NCBI GenBank assembly: GCA_963817615.1
Contig: CAWFPH010000003.1
Location: 1,240,001-1,304,000, forward strand
Source of the DNA: FEN-1219 sp963817615
GTDB taxonomy: Bacteria; Pseudomonadota; Gammaproteobacteria; Steroidobacterales; Rariloculaceae
Length of the DNA stretch: 64,000 bases
Direction of reading: 5' to 3'
Each line of letters begins with the position of its first letter. The stretch's first letter is position 1. Positions 27,454-36,785 of this stretch are shown in pieces. The notes below the pieces were generated by a model, which was not told the origin of the DNA, made no database searches, and saw only the letters and a list, made by a program, of their open reading frames with translations. Made by a program: the position numbers and the translations under genes.

Positions 27454-28584
27454 TCACTCGCCCTTGTTGATGTCGAAGATCTCCGCATCCTTGTCGGGGC
27501 CGCGGTAGACCTGCATCCCGACCGTGCGCTTCGGAATCGGCAAGCCTTTCGCCTTCGCCTCGGCGACTTGCTTCTCGTAGGCACGCTCACCCGAGAGCGC
27601 ATGCCCCACCGCGCCGTTGCCCTCGTGGCAAGAGTACTCGTAGACCTCGTAGTTCGGCTGCGTCGTGAACATCACGCGGTACGTGAACGGCGCGGTGAAC
27701 GTGTCGGGATCGTCGATGGTAGCGCGATACTCGATCATATCGGGGTCGACGCGGCGATAGCGCTCGACGATCTTCAGGTTCTTGCTCGTCGTGCCGCGTG
27801 CGCCGACGCCGGTCTTGTCGGTGAAGTTCGTGGCCTCGACCACGAGCGTATCGCCTTCCCAATGCCCGCGCGAGTTGCCCATGTACTGCTCGATGTCGGG
27901 CGAGATGTGCGGCCCGCTGTCGAGATGAATGATGCGGGTGTCGTGAATCATCTCGTAGGTGATGGATACGGTTGTCGGGCTCTGCGCGATCCTGATCCCG
28001 TTGCCGTAAATCGACGGCAGCACGGAGCCGAAGATGCCGCGAGTGATGCAGCGATCGTAGAGGCTGAAGTCCTCGAACTTGTCGAATGGCCCGTTGCCGA
28101 ACGTGCCCACACCTGCGGTTTTTGCGGCGCGCGCCTTGCCGTCGGCCGTGAGCTCGGGCACGCGGCCATTCGGCGGATCCACGACGAGCGACGCATAGCC
28201 GAAGGTGCGGGTGCCCCATTCGTTGCGGAGGAAGGTCTCGGTCTCGTCGGAACGGTTCTTGCCGCCCTGCTGCTGGCTCGCGCGCTTATAGAACTCGTCG
28301 GGGGTCAGCGTGTCCCGCGTGCCGAACGTCTCGGGTCGATCACGCGGTATGCCGCGCATGTCGTCGACGCTCCAAATGCCCTCGAGCTGCGGATCGCCCC
28401 ATGAGGTCCGCGGCGCCTTCCACTTCGGGTTCTGGGACAGCGCGGCCATGGTCTCCGCCGGCTCGGACCGCAGGGCGCTCGGCGGCGCCCCGGGGCCGTC
28501 GCCGATCCCTTGAGCCAGCGCACCCGCAGAGCCGAGGCTCAGAGCCACGACGACCGGCACCGCAATCGCATTTTTGACCGACAT
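27454..28584 (-). CDS. Secreted protein of unknown function (family member 2 of 3, long form)
   Basis: A 376-residue exported protein with signal peptide (VVVALSLGSAGALAQ). The N-terminal part contains PRTSWGDPQLEGIWSVDD, a common lead of this secreted family, and the central part contains RIIHLDSGPHI and GNSRGHWEGDTLVVEATNF, matching the shorter relatives at 20728 and 32478. The C-terminal half has TYRVMFTTQPNYEVYEYSCHEGN. Such proteins are abundant in environmental Proteobacteria and Acidobacteria; no function is established. It lies 143 bp downstream of the PQQ dehydrogenase gene on the same strand. Confidence 0.75.
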   Translation of the reverse strand: MSVKNAIAVPVVVALSLGSAGALAQGIGDGPGAPPSALRSEPAETMAALSQNPKWKAPRTSWGDPQLEGIWSVDDMRGIPRDRPETFGTRDTLTPDEFYKRASQQQGGKNRSDETETFLRNEWGTRTFGYASLVVDPPNGRVPELTADGKARAAKTAGVGTFGNGPFDKFEDFSLYDRCITRGIFGSVLPSIYGNGIRIAQSPTTVSITYEMIHDTRIIHLDSGPHISPDIEQYMGNSRGHWEGDTLVVEATNFTDKTGVGARGTTSKNLKIVERYRRVDPDMIEYRATIDDPDTFTAPFTYRVMFTTQPNYEVYEYSCHEGNGAVGHALSGERAYEKQVAEAKAKGLPIPKRTVGMQVYRGPDKDAEIFDINKGE

Positions 28585-28727
28585 AGTTTCCTCCGCTGAC
28601 GACGCGGCAGGGCACTAACGTAGCAGGTCCCCGCAACCGTTCAAGACGTCGCCCCGACTCCGCGGTCGTCCGGAGCTTAAGATTTCCCTCGCCCCGGGTC
28701 GGTCCGGCCGGTCGTAGGGCGCGCCCC

Positions 28728-30656
28728 CTACGGCAACGCCAGTGCAACGAGCTCGGCCGGACCCGGCTTCGACACGGTCATCACGAGGTACTGCTTGCCG
28801 TTCAAGAGATAGGTCATCGGCTTGCCGGTCACGGTCCCCGGCAGCGGGATGTCCGCGATGACGGCGCCGGTCGCCTTGTCGATCGCGTGCAGCACCGGTG
28901 CGCCGGATGCGCCCTCGCCTGCGAACAGCAGCGTCTTCGTCACGAGCAGCGTAGCCTTGCTCGGCCGGCCGGTCGGCGGGATTTTCACGCCTTCGAGCGC
29001 CGGATTGTTCTTGATGTCGTCCGGCGTATCGCCGTTCGGAATCATCCACCGATGCTCGCCGGTGTTCATGTCGATCGCCGTGATCCGACCGTACGGCGGC
29101 TTCACGAGCGGCAGTCCCATCGGCTTCGGCGCATCGCCGTTCACGAAGAGATAGCGGATGTCGGAACGGCCGTTCGCGGGATTCACCGCGAACACCGTCA
29201 AGCTCGTCTGCGACGCGACGTACAGCATGCCCGTCTCGGCATCCGCGGCGCCGCCTTCCCAATTCGAGCCGCCGCCGAAGCTCGGCAGCACGAGCGCACC
29301 GCGCGTGCCGTCGGGCGCGGCGATCAACGACGACGGCGTGTACATCGGGCCCATGCGCAGATCCTTCACGCTCGCGATCGCGGCGGCCTTGATCTCCGGC
29401 GTAAAGTCGACGAGGTCGTCGAGCGTGACGCCTTGGCGGTCGTAGCCGGCCGGCTTCGAAGGGAACGGCTGCGTCGGCGCCGTTTCCTCGCCCGGGACGT
29501 CGGACTTCGGCACCGGTTTCTCGACGAGCGGCCAGAGCGGCTTCCCCGTCTCGCGATCGAACGCGTAAGCGAACGCCTGCTTCGTGAGCTGCACGATCGC
29601 CTTCACGCGGCGGCCGTTCACGGTCACGTCGAGCAGGATCGGCGACGTCGGATTGTCGTAATCCCAGATGTCGTGATGCACGAGCTGCTGGTGCCAAACG
29701 CGTTGCCCGGTTTTCGCGTCGAGCGCGACGAGGCTGCTCGAGAACAAGTTCGACCCGTGACGCTCGCCGCCGTAGAGATCGCTCGTCGCACCCTCGACCG
29801 GCAGGTACACCAGACCGAGCTCGGGATCGGCCGCCATCGGCGCCCACACGCCGCCGTTACCCGTGTACTCGGCCGAGCCGGCCTGCCAGGTGTCGTAACC
29901 GACCTCGCCGCGCGTCGGGATCGTGTGAAACGTCCACACGAGGGCGCCCGTGCGCACGTTGAACGCGCGCACGTCGAGCTTCGATTGGGTCTTCGAGTTC
30001 GGCCGCGCGCCGATGCCGCCCGCGGGCCCCACGATCACCACGTCGCCGACCACCAGCGCGGGCGATGACGAGCCCGCTTCGACGTTGTCGGCCGGGCCGC
30101 GCAGCCCGCGCCGCAGATCGACGATGCCGGCCTCGCCGAACTCGCGCTTCGGCAATCCCGTCGATGCGTCGAGCGCGACGAGGTAGAAGCCGGGTGTGAC
30201 GACGAACACGCGCTTGTCCTCGGCGCCGTCGCTCCAGTAGGCGACACCTCGGCCCGATGTCTTGCGCGGCGCGGTCTTGTAGCGCTCCGGTTCGTTCGGC
30301 CGCCAGATCCACAGCGTCTCGCCGGTTGCCGCGTTGACCGCCGCCACGTTGCGCGTCGAGCCGGCGGTGGTGTAGAGCACGCCGTCGATCATCAGCGGCG
30401 TGGTCTCGCCCTTCATTTCCGGGGAAGGACCGAAGTTGCCCGCGTACCAGCGCCAGGCCACCGTGAGGCTCTTCACGTTCGCCGCATTGATCTGCTCGAG
30501 CGGCGAATAGAACTGCGACGCGAGACTACCGCCGTAAACCGGCCATTCGACGAGCTTCGCATCGCGTTTCGCCGCAACCGCGACGCCCGCGACGCCGAGC
30601 GCGGCAGCGCCTAGCCACGCCGCCACTGCGGCGCGGTTCGAGCATTCGATCTTCAT
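28728..30656 (-). CDS. PQQ-dependent dehydrogenase (quinoprotein beta-propeller)
   Basis: A 642-residue periplasmic quinoprotein with a signal peptide (LGAAALGVAGVAVAA). Propeller repeats with the tryptophan-docking type ATGETLWIWRP, TGALVWTF, TGQRVWHQQLVHHDIWDYD and TGKPLWPLV are visible. The HHDIWDYD segment carries the aspartate expected near PQQ. The N-terminus (WPVYGGSLASQFYSPLEQIN) is the standard opening of glucose/alcohol-type PQQ dehydrogenases. There is no membrane-anchor domain and no haem C-x-x-C-H tail, so electrons would pass to a separate acceptor. Substrate (sugar, alcohol or other hydroxy compound) is unknown. Confidence 0.9.
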   Translation of the reverse strand: MKIECSNRAAVAAWLGAAALGVAGVAVAAKRDAKLVEWPVYGGSLASQFYSPLEQINAANVKSLTVAWRWYAGNFGPSPEMKGETTPLMIDGVLYTTAGSTRNVAAVNAATGETLWIWRPNEPERYKTAPRKTSGRGVAYWSDGAEDKRVFVVTPGFYLVALDASTGLPKREFGEAGIVDLRRGLRGPADNVEAGSSSPALVVGDVVIVGPAGGIGARPNSKTQSKLDVRAFNVRTGALVWTFHTIPTRGEVGYDTWQAGSAEYTGNGGVWAPMAADPELGLVYLPVEGATSDLYGGERHGSNLFSSSLVALDAKTGQRVWHQQLVHHDIWDYDNPTSPILLDVTVNGRRVKAIVQLTKQAFAYAFDRETGKPLWPLVEKPVPKSDVPGEETAPTQPFPSKPAGYDRQGVTLDDLVDFTPEIKAAAIASVKDLRMGPMYTPSSLIAAPDGTRGALVLPSFGGGSNWEGGAADAETGMLYVASQTSLTVFAVNPANGRSDIRYLFVNGDAPKPMGLPLVKPPYGRITAIDMNTGEHRWMIPNGDTPDDIKNNPALEGVKIPPTGRPSKATLLVTKTLLFAGEGASGAPVLHAIDKATGAVIADIPLPGTVTGKPMTYLLNGKQYLVMTVSKPGPAELVALALP

Positions 30657-30730
30657 CGCTTCCCCCCGGCCCGCGCTCTATGGCGCCGCCTGCCAAACCG
30701 ACTACGACGAGCGTGCCACGCGCGGGACGC

Positions 30731-31102
30731 TCAGTTCAGATCCACGGCGAACTGCTTGAGCAGTGCGAGCGGCACGACCTCGAGCGCGCGCTCGTGCGTG
30801 CCTTTGAGCAGCACGCGCGGCGCCATGCCGTGCTGATGAGCCTCGAGCCAGCGCGCGGCGCAGAGACACCAGCGATCGCCCGGCTTCAGCCCCGCAAATT
30901 GAAACTCCGGCCGCGGCGTCGACAAGTCGTTGCCGCGGAAGCGCGAGAACTCCAGGAACTCACTCGTGACTTCGACGCAGACCGTGTGCGAGCCCACGTC
31001 CTGCTCGCTCGTATTGCAGCAGCCGTCGCGAAAAAAGCCGGTCATCGGCCGGTCGTTGCAACCCTCGAGCGTTTCACCGAAAACGTTGATGGACCGATCC
31101 AC
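30731..31102 (-). CDS. DUF2237 family protein
   Basis: A 123-residue cytoplasmic protein matching DUF2237 along its length: NVFGETLEGC, DRPMTGFFRDGCCNT, SHTVCVEVTSEFLEFSRFRGNDLSTP, GLKPGDRWCLCA and the closing HERALEVVPL. The many conserved cysteines (CCNT, WCLC) suggest a redox or metal role, but none is established. The start is GTG. It stands alone between the aldolase-like gene and the PQQ dehydrogenase, all on one strand. Confidence 0.9.
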   Translation of the reverse strand: MDRSINVFGETLEGCNDRPMTGFFRDGCCNTSEQDVGSHTVCVEVTSEFLEFSRFRGNDLSTPRPEFQFAGLKPGDRWCLCAARWLEAHQHGMAPRVLLKGTHERALEVVPLALLKQFAVDLN

Positions 31103-31170
31103 GCGTGCCTCGAGTCGCCATCGAATCGTGGGCCGAGATTAACGCCGCCCGCGGTCTCGCGCCAAGCGCG

Positions 31171-32082
31171 TCAACGCTCGGCGCCCTCGGTCGGCGCAAC
31201 GCCCGTCTGCGCCTGCTCGAGCGTGCGCTGGACGCCCAACCGGATGTAGGAGGACTCGGTCGGCGCCTGAAAGAACGTGAAGCCGGGGCGGCCGCGCCAC
31301 GCGAGCGGTCCGCCGAGCTTGAGGCCGGCTTCGAGCGTCGCGTCGTGAATCGCCCTCACCATCGCCTCATAGTCGTTCTCGCCCTGCTTCAGGCCGGAGA
31401 AGCTGCCGAGGTCGGTGCTCGCGGCGAACACCACGTCGACACCCGGCACCGCGGCCACCGCATCGGCGATGCCGACGGCGGCCGGCGATTCGATCATCGC
31501 GACGATCACGATGTTCGCGTTCGCGACCTGCCGGTAGTCGTCGCCGTACAGCGCGCGATACTGACCGTTGCCGAGGCTGCGCGCGCCCTGCGGCGGATAC
31601 TTGGCGTACTTCACCGCGTTCTGGATTTTCGCGAGGTCTTCGACTTGCGGGATGATGATGCCGAGCGCCCCGATGTCCGTGGCCTTCTGGATGTCGCTCG
31701 GCGTCGCGTCCGGCACGCGGATGAACGGCATCGCGGGTGCGCCGCGGCACGCCCAGATCATATGCGCCACGTCCTCGTACGTGAGCGGGCTGTGCTGCAT
31801 CTCGATCCAGAGAAAATCGAAGCCCGAGTTCGCCATCGCGCAATAGATGTCGGGATCCGGCGAAGTGACGGTGCCTCCAACGATGCTCTCGCCGCGCTCG
31901 AGCTTCTGCTTCGCCGTGTTGAAGATGCGCACATTGGCGGCAGCGGGCCGTGCCGTGCGGGCCGCGGCAGGCGGCCGGACGTTCTGTGCGCCGGCTGCGC
32001 CGCAACCGAGCAGCATGCAGAGGGCGAGCGTGAAGCTCAGCGGTACGGCTCCCGGGCGCGAATCTCGAGAATGCGCGCGCAT
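31171..32082 (-). CDS. Exported HpcH/HpaI aldolase-family protein
   Basis: A 303-residue protein with the HpcH/HpaI (PEP-utilising-like TIM barrel) fold: GGTVTSPDPDIYCAMANSGFDFLWIEMQHSP, ALGIIIPQVEDLA, and IVAMIESPAAVGIADAVAAVPGVDVVF with the acidic metal-binding residues. Class II aldolases of this family are normally cytoplasmic, yet here a signal sequence precedes it (LSFTLALCMLLGCGAAGAQ). That sequence could be a lipoprotein signal at LLGC or a standard signal cleaved after GAQ. The ATG starts two bases after the stop of the DUF6152 gene, so the two are translationally coupled and the substrate may be processed in the periplasm. Confidence 0.83.
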   Translation of the reverse strand: MRAHSRDSRPGAVPLSFTLALCMLLGCGAAGAQNVRPPAAARTARPAAANVRIFNTAKQKLERGESIVGGTVTSPDPDIYCAMANSGFDFLWIEMQHSPLTYEDVAHMIWACRGAPAMPFIRVPDATPSDIQKATDIGALGIIIPQVEDLAKIQNAVKYAKYPPQGARSLGNGQYRALYGDDYRQVANANIVIVAMIESPAAVGIADAVAAVPGVDVVFAASTDLGSFSGLKQGENDYEAMVRAIHDATLEAGLKLGGPLAWRGRPGFTFFQAPTESSYIRLGVQRTLEQAQTGVAPTEGAER

Positions 32083-32084
32083 GG

Positions 32085-32447
32085 TCAAAATCGCGTGCCG
32101 TCGGCCGCGATGACGCCGAGGGCGTAGCCGCCGTCGCTGCCGTCCTTCTTGGGCGCCGCGATCAGCGTGATCTTGTCGCCGACCTTCACGAGCCCTTCGC
32201 GCCAACCGCCGCGGTAGTAATTGTTGAGGCTGTGACCTTCGAACTCGACGTCGCGCGTGCCCTTATCGTCGCTGACCTCGAGCACGATCTTCGAGTGCGG
32301 ATTAGCGACCTTGAACTCTTTGACGATGCCGCTCACCGTCCGGTCGCGGATCGTCAAGTCGAAATCCGCAGCCGAGTGATGCGCTTGCGCCGCCCACGGC
32401 AGCACGAGCGAGCCGATCGCCACGAACGCCGTCAATATCGTCCTCAT
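32085..32447 (-). CDS. DUF6152 family secreted protein (second copy)
   Basis: A 120-residue paralogue of the gene at 20297, with signal peptide (ILTAFVAIGSLVLPWAAQA), mature start HHSAADFD, and the core SGIVKEFKVANPHSKIVLEV. The ATG at 32447 was chosen because AGGAG lies eight bases upstream; a GTG 15 bases further up has no such support. It sits between a gene of the secreted unknown family and the exported aldolase in a tight operon. Confidence 0.85.
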   Translation of the reverse strand: MRTILTAFVAIGSLVLPWAAQAHHSAADFDLTIRDRTVSGIVKEFKVANPHSKIVLEVSDDKGTRDVEFEGHSLNNYYRGGWREGLVKVGDKITLIAAPKKDGSDGGYALGVIAADGTRF

Positions 32448-32477
32448 CGCGGTTCTCCTCACGTTGCCGTCGCCGGC

Positions 32478-33227
32478 TCAACCACCGCTCTTCGCGGCTG
32501 CCTGCTGCTTACGGAGCTCGTCCAAATGATCTTCCCACGCCGGTTCGTTGCACTCGTAGGGCAAGAGGCGCACCCCCGGTTGCAGCGCCCATTTCTTCTC
32601 GGCCTTGATAGGCTCCGTGTAGAACGCGGGATCGGTCAACGTCATGTCGGCGATCAGCACCTTGCTGCCGTCGTCGTTCGTGAGGAGGCGGTACTCCTCG
32701 ACGATCTTCGCAGCCGCGCTGTGCGGATAACGCGCCTGGTCGACCGCCTCCTTCAAATGAGTGGTCTCCACGATCAGCTTGTCGCCGTCCCATCGCCCGA
32801 ACGAATACCCGTTGCGATCGGCGAACAGATCGGCGTCGTTCGCGCGGTCCTTGGTATAGATGTGGCGAACCTCGGTGTGCGCTTCGTAGATCACGACGAC
32901 CACGCCGTCATGCTGCACGATTTCCATCGGGTAGCCGCCCGAGCCGAGCATCGACCCCGGCATACCCGTGCCGAGACAAAAGCCGCCCGGCGTGTCGCCG
33001 CTCGGCGCGATCAGCGCGCGGTACTCGTCCACCTTCCTTTTCGCGTCGGGCTTGAGCGGCAGCGCCGGCATCTCGCCGAAGCGCCGCGGCCCCGGTGCCG
33101 CGCCGGGCTCCCGGTAAACGCCCCAAACACCCGTGAAGTCCGGGTGCTCCGCCGCGAATGCACCCGCCGCGGCCAACAGACCCGCGAGCAGCGCACCCGC
33201 CCGAGCAACGGTTTTCACAGTCTGCAT
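32478..33227 (-). CDS. Secreted protein of unknown function (family member 3 of 3)
   Basis: A 249-residue exported protein (signal ALLAGLLAAAGAFAAE) beginning HPDFTGVWGVYREPG, with EIVQHDGVVVVIYEAHTEVRHIYTKDR, GYSFGRWDGDKLIVETTHL and a C-terminal ECNEPAW element. The G-R-W-D-G-D-x-L-x-V-x-T motif links it to the genes at 20728 and 27454. Start at ATG 33227 behind AGGAG; the frame upstream is Arg-rich and unlikely to be translated. First gene of an operon with DUF6152 and the exported aldolase. Confidence 0.77.
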   Translation of the reverse strand: MQTVKTVARAGALLAGLLAAAGAFAAEHPDFTGVWGVYREPGAAPGPRRFGEMPALPLKPDAKRKVDEYRALIAPSGDTPGGFCLGTGMPGSMLGSGGYPMEIVQHDGVVVVIYEAHTEVRHIYTKDRANDADLFADRNGYSFGRWDGDKLIVETTHLKEAVDQARYPHSAAAKIVEEYRLLTNDDGSKVLIADMTLTDPAFYTEPIKAEKKWALQPGVRLLPYECNEPAWEDHLDELRKQQAAAKSGG

Positions 33228-33335
33228 GAATGGCTCCTTGCGGCGCCGTGACGGCGCGGCTCGAATCCGCCGCGCCCGCGTCCCCGCGCCCCCCTTGCGG
33301 CGAGCATAGGGGGGCTTTGCCGTGAGCGTCAATGT

Positions 33336-35171
33336 TCAGCCGGCACCGCGCAGCACCTCGAGAAACGGCTCGCCGTAGCGATCGAGCTTGGTGCGGCCGA
33401 CCCCGGCGATATTGAGCAGCGCATCGGCATCGGACGGCCGCTCGGCCAACATTTGACGCAGCGTCGCGTCGTGGAAGATCACGTACGGCGGCACGTTGTG
33501 CTCGGTCGCGAGCCGGCGTCGGCATTCGCGCAGCGCCTCCCACAGCGCCTCCTCCTCGGGCGCGAGATCAGCCAGCGCCGCACGCGTCTTCCTGCGCGGC
33601 GCAATGGCCTTCGCGTCCTCACGCACGCGGATCGCAACCTCGCCGCGCAACAGCGGCCGCGCACGGTCGGTCAGCGCCAACGCGCCATAGCGCTCGTGCT
33701 CGACCCGCAGATAACCCTGCACGAGCAGCTGGCGCAGCAGCGAGCGCCACGCAGGCGCGCCGAGGTCCGCGCCGATGCCGAACACGGACAACGTTTGATG
33801 GCGATGCCGCTCGACTTTCTCGGTCGAGCGGCCGAGCAGCACGTCGAGCACGTGGGCCGCGCCGAACGACTGCCCCGTGCGGTAGACGGCCGAGAGCAGC
33901 TTGCGCGCGGCTTCGCTGCCGTCCCAGGTGGCGGGCGGCGAGAGGCAGTTGTCGCAGTTGCCGCAATCGCCCGCCGGCTGGTCGCCGAAATACTCGAGCA
34001 GCGGCCGCCTGCGGCACTCCGTGGCTTCGCACCAGCCGAGCAACGCATCGAGCTTCAGCCGCTCGCGGCGCTTGTGCTGCTCCTCGGCTTCGGACGCATC
34101 GACGAGCTGGCGCAGCTGCACGACGTCGCTCAGGCCGTACACCATCCATGCGTCGGCCGGCGCGCCGTCGCGGCCCGCACGGCCGGTCTCCTGATAATAC
34201 GACTCGATGCTCTTCGGCAAATCCAGATGCGCGACGAAGCGCACGTCGGGCTTGTCGATGCCCATGCCGAACGCGATCGTCGCGACGATGATCACCGCAT
34301 CGTCGTTCAGGAAACGCCGCTGGTGCGCAGCCCGAGTCTGCGCCGCCAGGCCCGCGTGATACGGCAGCGCGTCGAACCCCTCTTGCTTGAGCGCGGCCGC
34401 AATCGTCTCCGTCTTCGAGCGCGACAAGCAGTACACGATACCGGCTTCGCCGCGGTGACCCGCGAGGAACTGCACGAGCTGTCGGCGCGCCTCGGTCTTC
34501 GCCTGCACCGCGTAACGGATGTTCGGCCGATCGAAGCTCTCGACGAACACTTCGGGAGATTCGAGCTCGAGCCGTGCGACGATCTCCTCGCGCGTCGGGC
34601 GCGTGGCCGTTGCCGTGAGCGCGATTCTCGGCACGCCGGGCAGCCAAGCCTTGAGCGCGTTCAAGCCCAGATAGTCCTGACGGAAGTCGTGACCCCATTG
34701 CGACACGCAATGGGCTTCGTCGATCGCGACGATCGAGACGGGCACGCCGGCAAGAAGCGATTGGGTCTCCGGCTGCAGCAGCCGCTCGGGCGCGACGTAC
34801 AGCAGCTTGAGCTTGCCGCTTCGAAGATCGCCGATTACGGCCTGCTGCTCGGCGCGGCTCAAGGTCGAGTTGAGATAAGCGGCCGCGATACCGAGCTCGC
34901 GCAGCGCACCGACCTGATCCTCCATCAGCGCGATGAGCGGCGACACGACGAGGCCAACCCCGCTGCGCAGCAGCGCGGGGATTTGGTAGCACAGCGACTT
35001 CCCGCCGCCGGTCGGCATCAGCACGAGCGCGTCGCGGCCCGCGAGGGCGGCCGCGATGATCGCTCGCTGTTGGCCGCGGAAGCGGTCGTAGCCGAACACG
35101 TCGCGCAAGAGCGCAAGCGCCCCGTCTTCGTTCGGGATCTGCGGCGCGGGTGCACCCAGCGGCAACTCCAT
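33336..35171 (-). CDS. recQ: ATP-dependent DNA helicase RecQ
   Basis: A ~611-residue RecQ. Helicase motifs are intact: motif 0/I FRGQQRAIIAA and MPTGGGKSLCYQIPA, motif II AIDEAHCVSQWGHDFR, motif III TATATRP, and the motif V/VI segment ATIAFGMGIDKPDVRFV with QETGRAGRDG. The RecQ zinc cysteines lie in WCEATECRR and GDCGNCDNC. Winged-helix RQC and a C-terminal HRDC domain (~535-611) follow. It unwinds 3'-tailed DNA in repair. The frame opens at an ATG at 35255, but MELPLGAPAPQIP at 35171 gives the usual short lead before the helicase domain. Confidence 0.93.
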   Translation of the reverse strand: MELPLGAPAPQIPNEDGALALLRDVFGYDRFRGQQRAIIAAALAGRDALVLMPTGGGKSLCYQIPALLRSGVGLVVSPLIALMEDQVGALRELGIAAAYLNSTLSRAEQQAVIGDLRSGKLKLLYVAPERLLQPETQSLLAGVPVSIVAIDEAHCVSQWGHDFRQDYLGLNALKAWLPGVPRIALTATATRPTREEIVARLELESPEVFVESFDRPNIRYAVQAKTEARRQLVQFLAGHRGEAGIVYCLSRSKTETIAAALKQEGFDALPYHAGLAAQTRAAHQRRFLNDDAVIIVATIAFGMGIDKPDVRFVAHLDLPKSIESYYQETGRAGRDGAPADAWMVYGLSDVVQLRQLVDASEAEEQHKRRERLKLDALLGWCEATECRRRPLLEYFGDQPAGDCGNCDNCLSPPATWDGSEAARKLLSAVYRTGQSFGAAHVLDVLLGRSTEKVERHRHQTLSVFGIGADLGAPAWRSLLRQLLVQGYLRVEHERYGALALTDRARPLLRGEVAIRVREDAKAIAPRRKTRAALADLAPEEEALWEALRECRRRLATEHNVPPYVIFHDATLRQMLAERPSDADALLNIAGVGRTKLDRYGEPFLEVLRGAG

Positions 35172-35233
35172 GGCCGGCATGATGCCACAGGCGCGGCGCA
35201 TACCCGGCCGCACCTCGAGATCCGCCGAGCCGC

Positions 35234-35239
35234 TATACT
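35234..35239 (+). promoter_or_regulatory. Possible -10 element for the outer-membrane barrel gene
   Basis: TATACT, one mismatch from the sigma-70 -10 consensus, lies 38 bases before the ATG of the downstream barrel gene in a region otherwise very GC-rich. The -35 region at 17 bases spacing (CACCTC) is poor, so this is a weak prediction. Confidence 0.25.
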
Positions 35240-35276
35240 GCGCGCTGTTCGCCATCAGCGTTTCTCACGAGCTCGA

Positions 35277-36785
35277 ATGTCTGCACGCCGCCGACCCGGC
35301 GCGAAGCTCACGTCGCCGCGGTGTTCCCCCTCGTCGATCGACGGAACGCGCCCGCGTCCAACGCCGCGCGGCGTCGCCTGCTCGGCGCGCCGCTGCGCCG
35401 ACCCACGGCGGTGCACCGCAACCCTCGGGCGGGCGGTCCTCATGCTGACGGCGCTCGCAGCCAGTGGCGGCGCACACCTCCTGCGAGCCGACGAGGCGGC
35501 TGAACCGCCGCGCGTGCACGTCGCGGGCACGCAGCGCACGCGCTACGAATCGCTCGACCCACAGTTCCGCGCGGGTTTCGACGACGCCGACGACGCGCTC
35601 ACGCTGCAGACGAGCGTGACGTTCGACGTGCCGCTCGACAAGCTGCAATTCTTCGGCGAGCTCATGGATTCGCGAGCGCTGCTGAACGATCGACGCTCAT
35701 TCTTGAGCGGCACCGTGATCGACGCGATGGAGCCGCTGCAGGCGTACGTCGCGTGGCACGCGAAGGATCTGCTCGCGCCCGGCGCTTCGAGCACGCTGCG
35801 CGTAGGCCGCTTCACGCTGGACTTGGGCAAGCGGCGGCTGATCGGCCGCGCGCGCTTCCGCAACACCGTCAACAACTTCATCGGCGCGGATTGGCTATGG
35901 CAGAGCACGAGCGGCCGCACGCTGCGCGCGTTCTATCTGCAGCCGATGCGCGCACTGCCCGATACGGCCGACGGGCTCCTCGCGAACGACATCGAGCTCG
36001 ATCACCCGCTGCGCGGCACCGCGCTCGTCGGCGTGTACTACGCACCGCCCGCGCCGCAGGACGCCCCCCGGCTCGAGAGCTATCTGCTCGACTACAGCCT
36101 CGAGCCGAAGCCGAACGCGCTCGCCACGGCGGAGGATCTCGTGACCGGCGGCGTACGCTTCTATCGCCCAGCCGCGCCGCACCGGTGGAGTTACGAAGTC
36201 GAGGCCGTGCTGCAGACGGGCGAAAGCGGCGGCGTGGTCGCGGGCGTCGCGCGCTCCGACCTCGCGACGCGCGCGCATTTCCTGCACGCCGAGACCGGCT
36301 ACACGTTCGCCGCGAAAGCATCCCCGACGCTCACGTTGCAGTACGACGTCGCGAGCGGCGACCGCGACCCGAACGACGCCCGCAACGAACGCTTCAACAC
36401 GTTGTTCGGCGCGCGACGTTTCGAGTTCGGGCCGAGCAACATCTTCGGTCCGTTCTTTCGCTCGAACCTCGAAACGCCCGGCCTCCGGCTCACGCTGAAG
36501 CCCGAGCCGCGCTGGCAGACGATGTTCGCGTACCGCCGCTACGCGCTCGATCAGCCGCGCGACGCCTGGGTCGGGTCGGGCTTCCGCGATCCGACCGGCG
36601 CCGCCGGCACGGATCTCGGCAGAGAGCTCGAAGGCGTCTTCACGTGGGACGCGATCCCGAAGCGCGTGCAGCTCGAGATCGGCGTCGCGCGCTTGTGGGT
36701 CGGCCGTTACGAGGAAGTCGTCGAAGGCGCGGCCCTGCGCGGCGATCCGACCTTTGTCTACACCGCCGTGACCACGACCTTCTGA
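35277..36785 (+). CDS. Outer-membrane beta-barrel protein (alginate-export/porin type)
   Basis: A ~500-residue protein whose mature part reads as alternating amphipathic strands: VHVAGTQRTRYESLDPQF, TSVTFDVPLDKLQFFGELMDSRALL, RVGRFTLDLGKRRLIGRARFRNTVNNF, and a terminal phenylalanine (TAVTTTF) typical of outer-membrane barrels. The pattern RxxLDxGKRRLIxRxxFRN resembles the Alginate_exp (AlgE-like) family. The ATG at 35277 leaves a ~55-residue arginine-rich lead before the hydrophobic VLMLTALAASGGAHLL; a start at 35442 would give a signal without positive N-terminus. Start therefore uncertain. Substrate unknown; isolated gene divergent from recQ. Confidence 0.75.
   Translation: MSARRRPGAKLTSPRCSPSSIDGTRPRPTPRGVACSARRCADPRRCTATLGRAVLMLTALAASGGAHLLRADEAAEPPRVHVAGTQRTRYESLDPQFRAGFDDADDALTLQTSVTFDVPLDKLQFFGELMDSRALLNDRRSFLSGTVIDAMEPLQAYVAWHAKDLLAPGASSTLRVGRFTLDLGKRRLIGRARFRNTVNNFIGADWLWQSTSGRTLRAFYLQPMRALPDTADGLLANDIELDHPLRGTALVGVYYAPPAPQDAPRLESYLLDYSLEPKPNALATAEDLVTGGVRFYRPAAPHRWSYEVEAVLQTGESGGVVAGVARSDLATRAHFLHAETGYTFAAKASPTLTLQYDVASGDRDPNDARNERFNTLFGARRFEFGPSNIFGPFFRSNLETPGLRLTLKPEPRWQTMFAYRRYALDQPRDAWVGSGFRDPTGAAGTDLGRELEGVFTWDAIPKRVQLEIGVARLWVGRYEEVVEGAALRGDPTFVYTAVTTTF

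Noticed and set aside
33453..35276. Long plus-strand extension of the barrel-protein frame through recQ
   Set aside because: It is antisense to recQ, whose motifs are complete, and shows no strand pattern; only the part after 35277 looks like a barrel protein.
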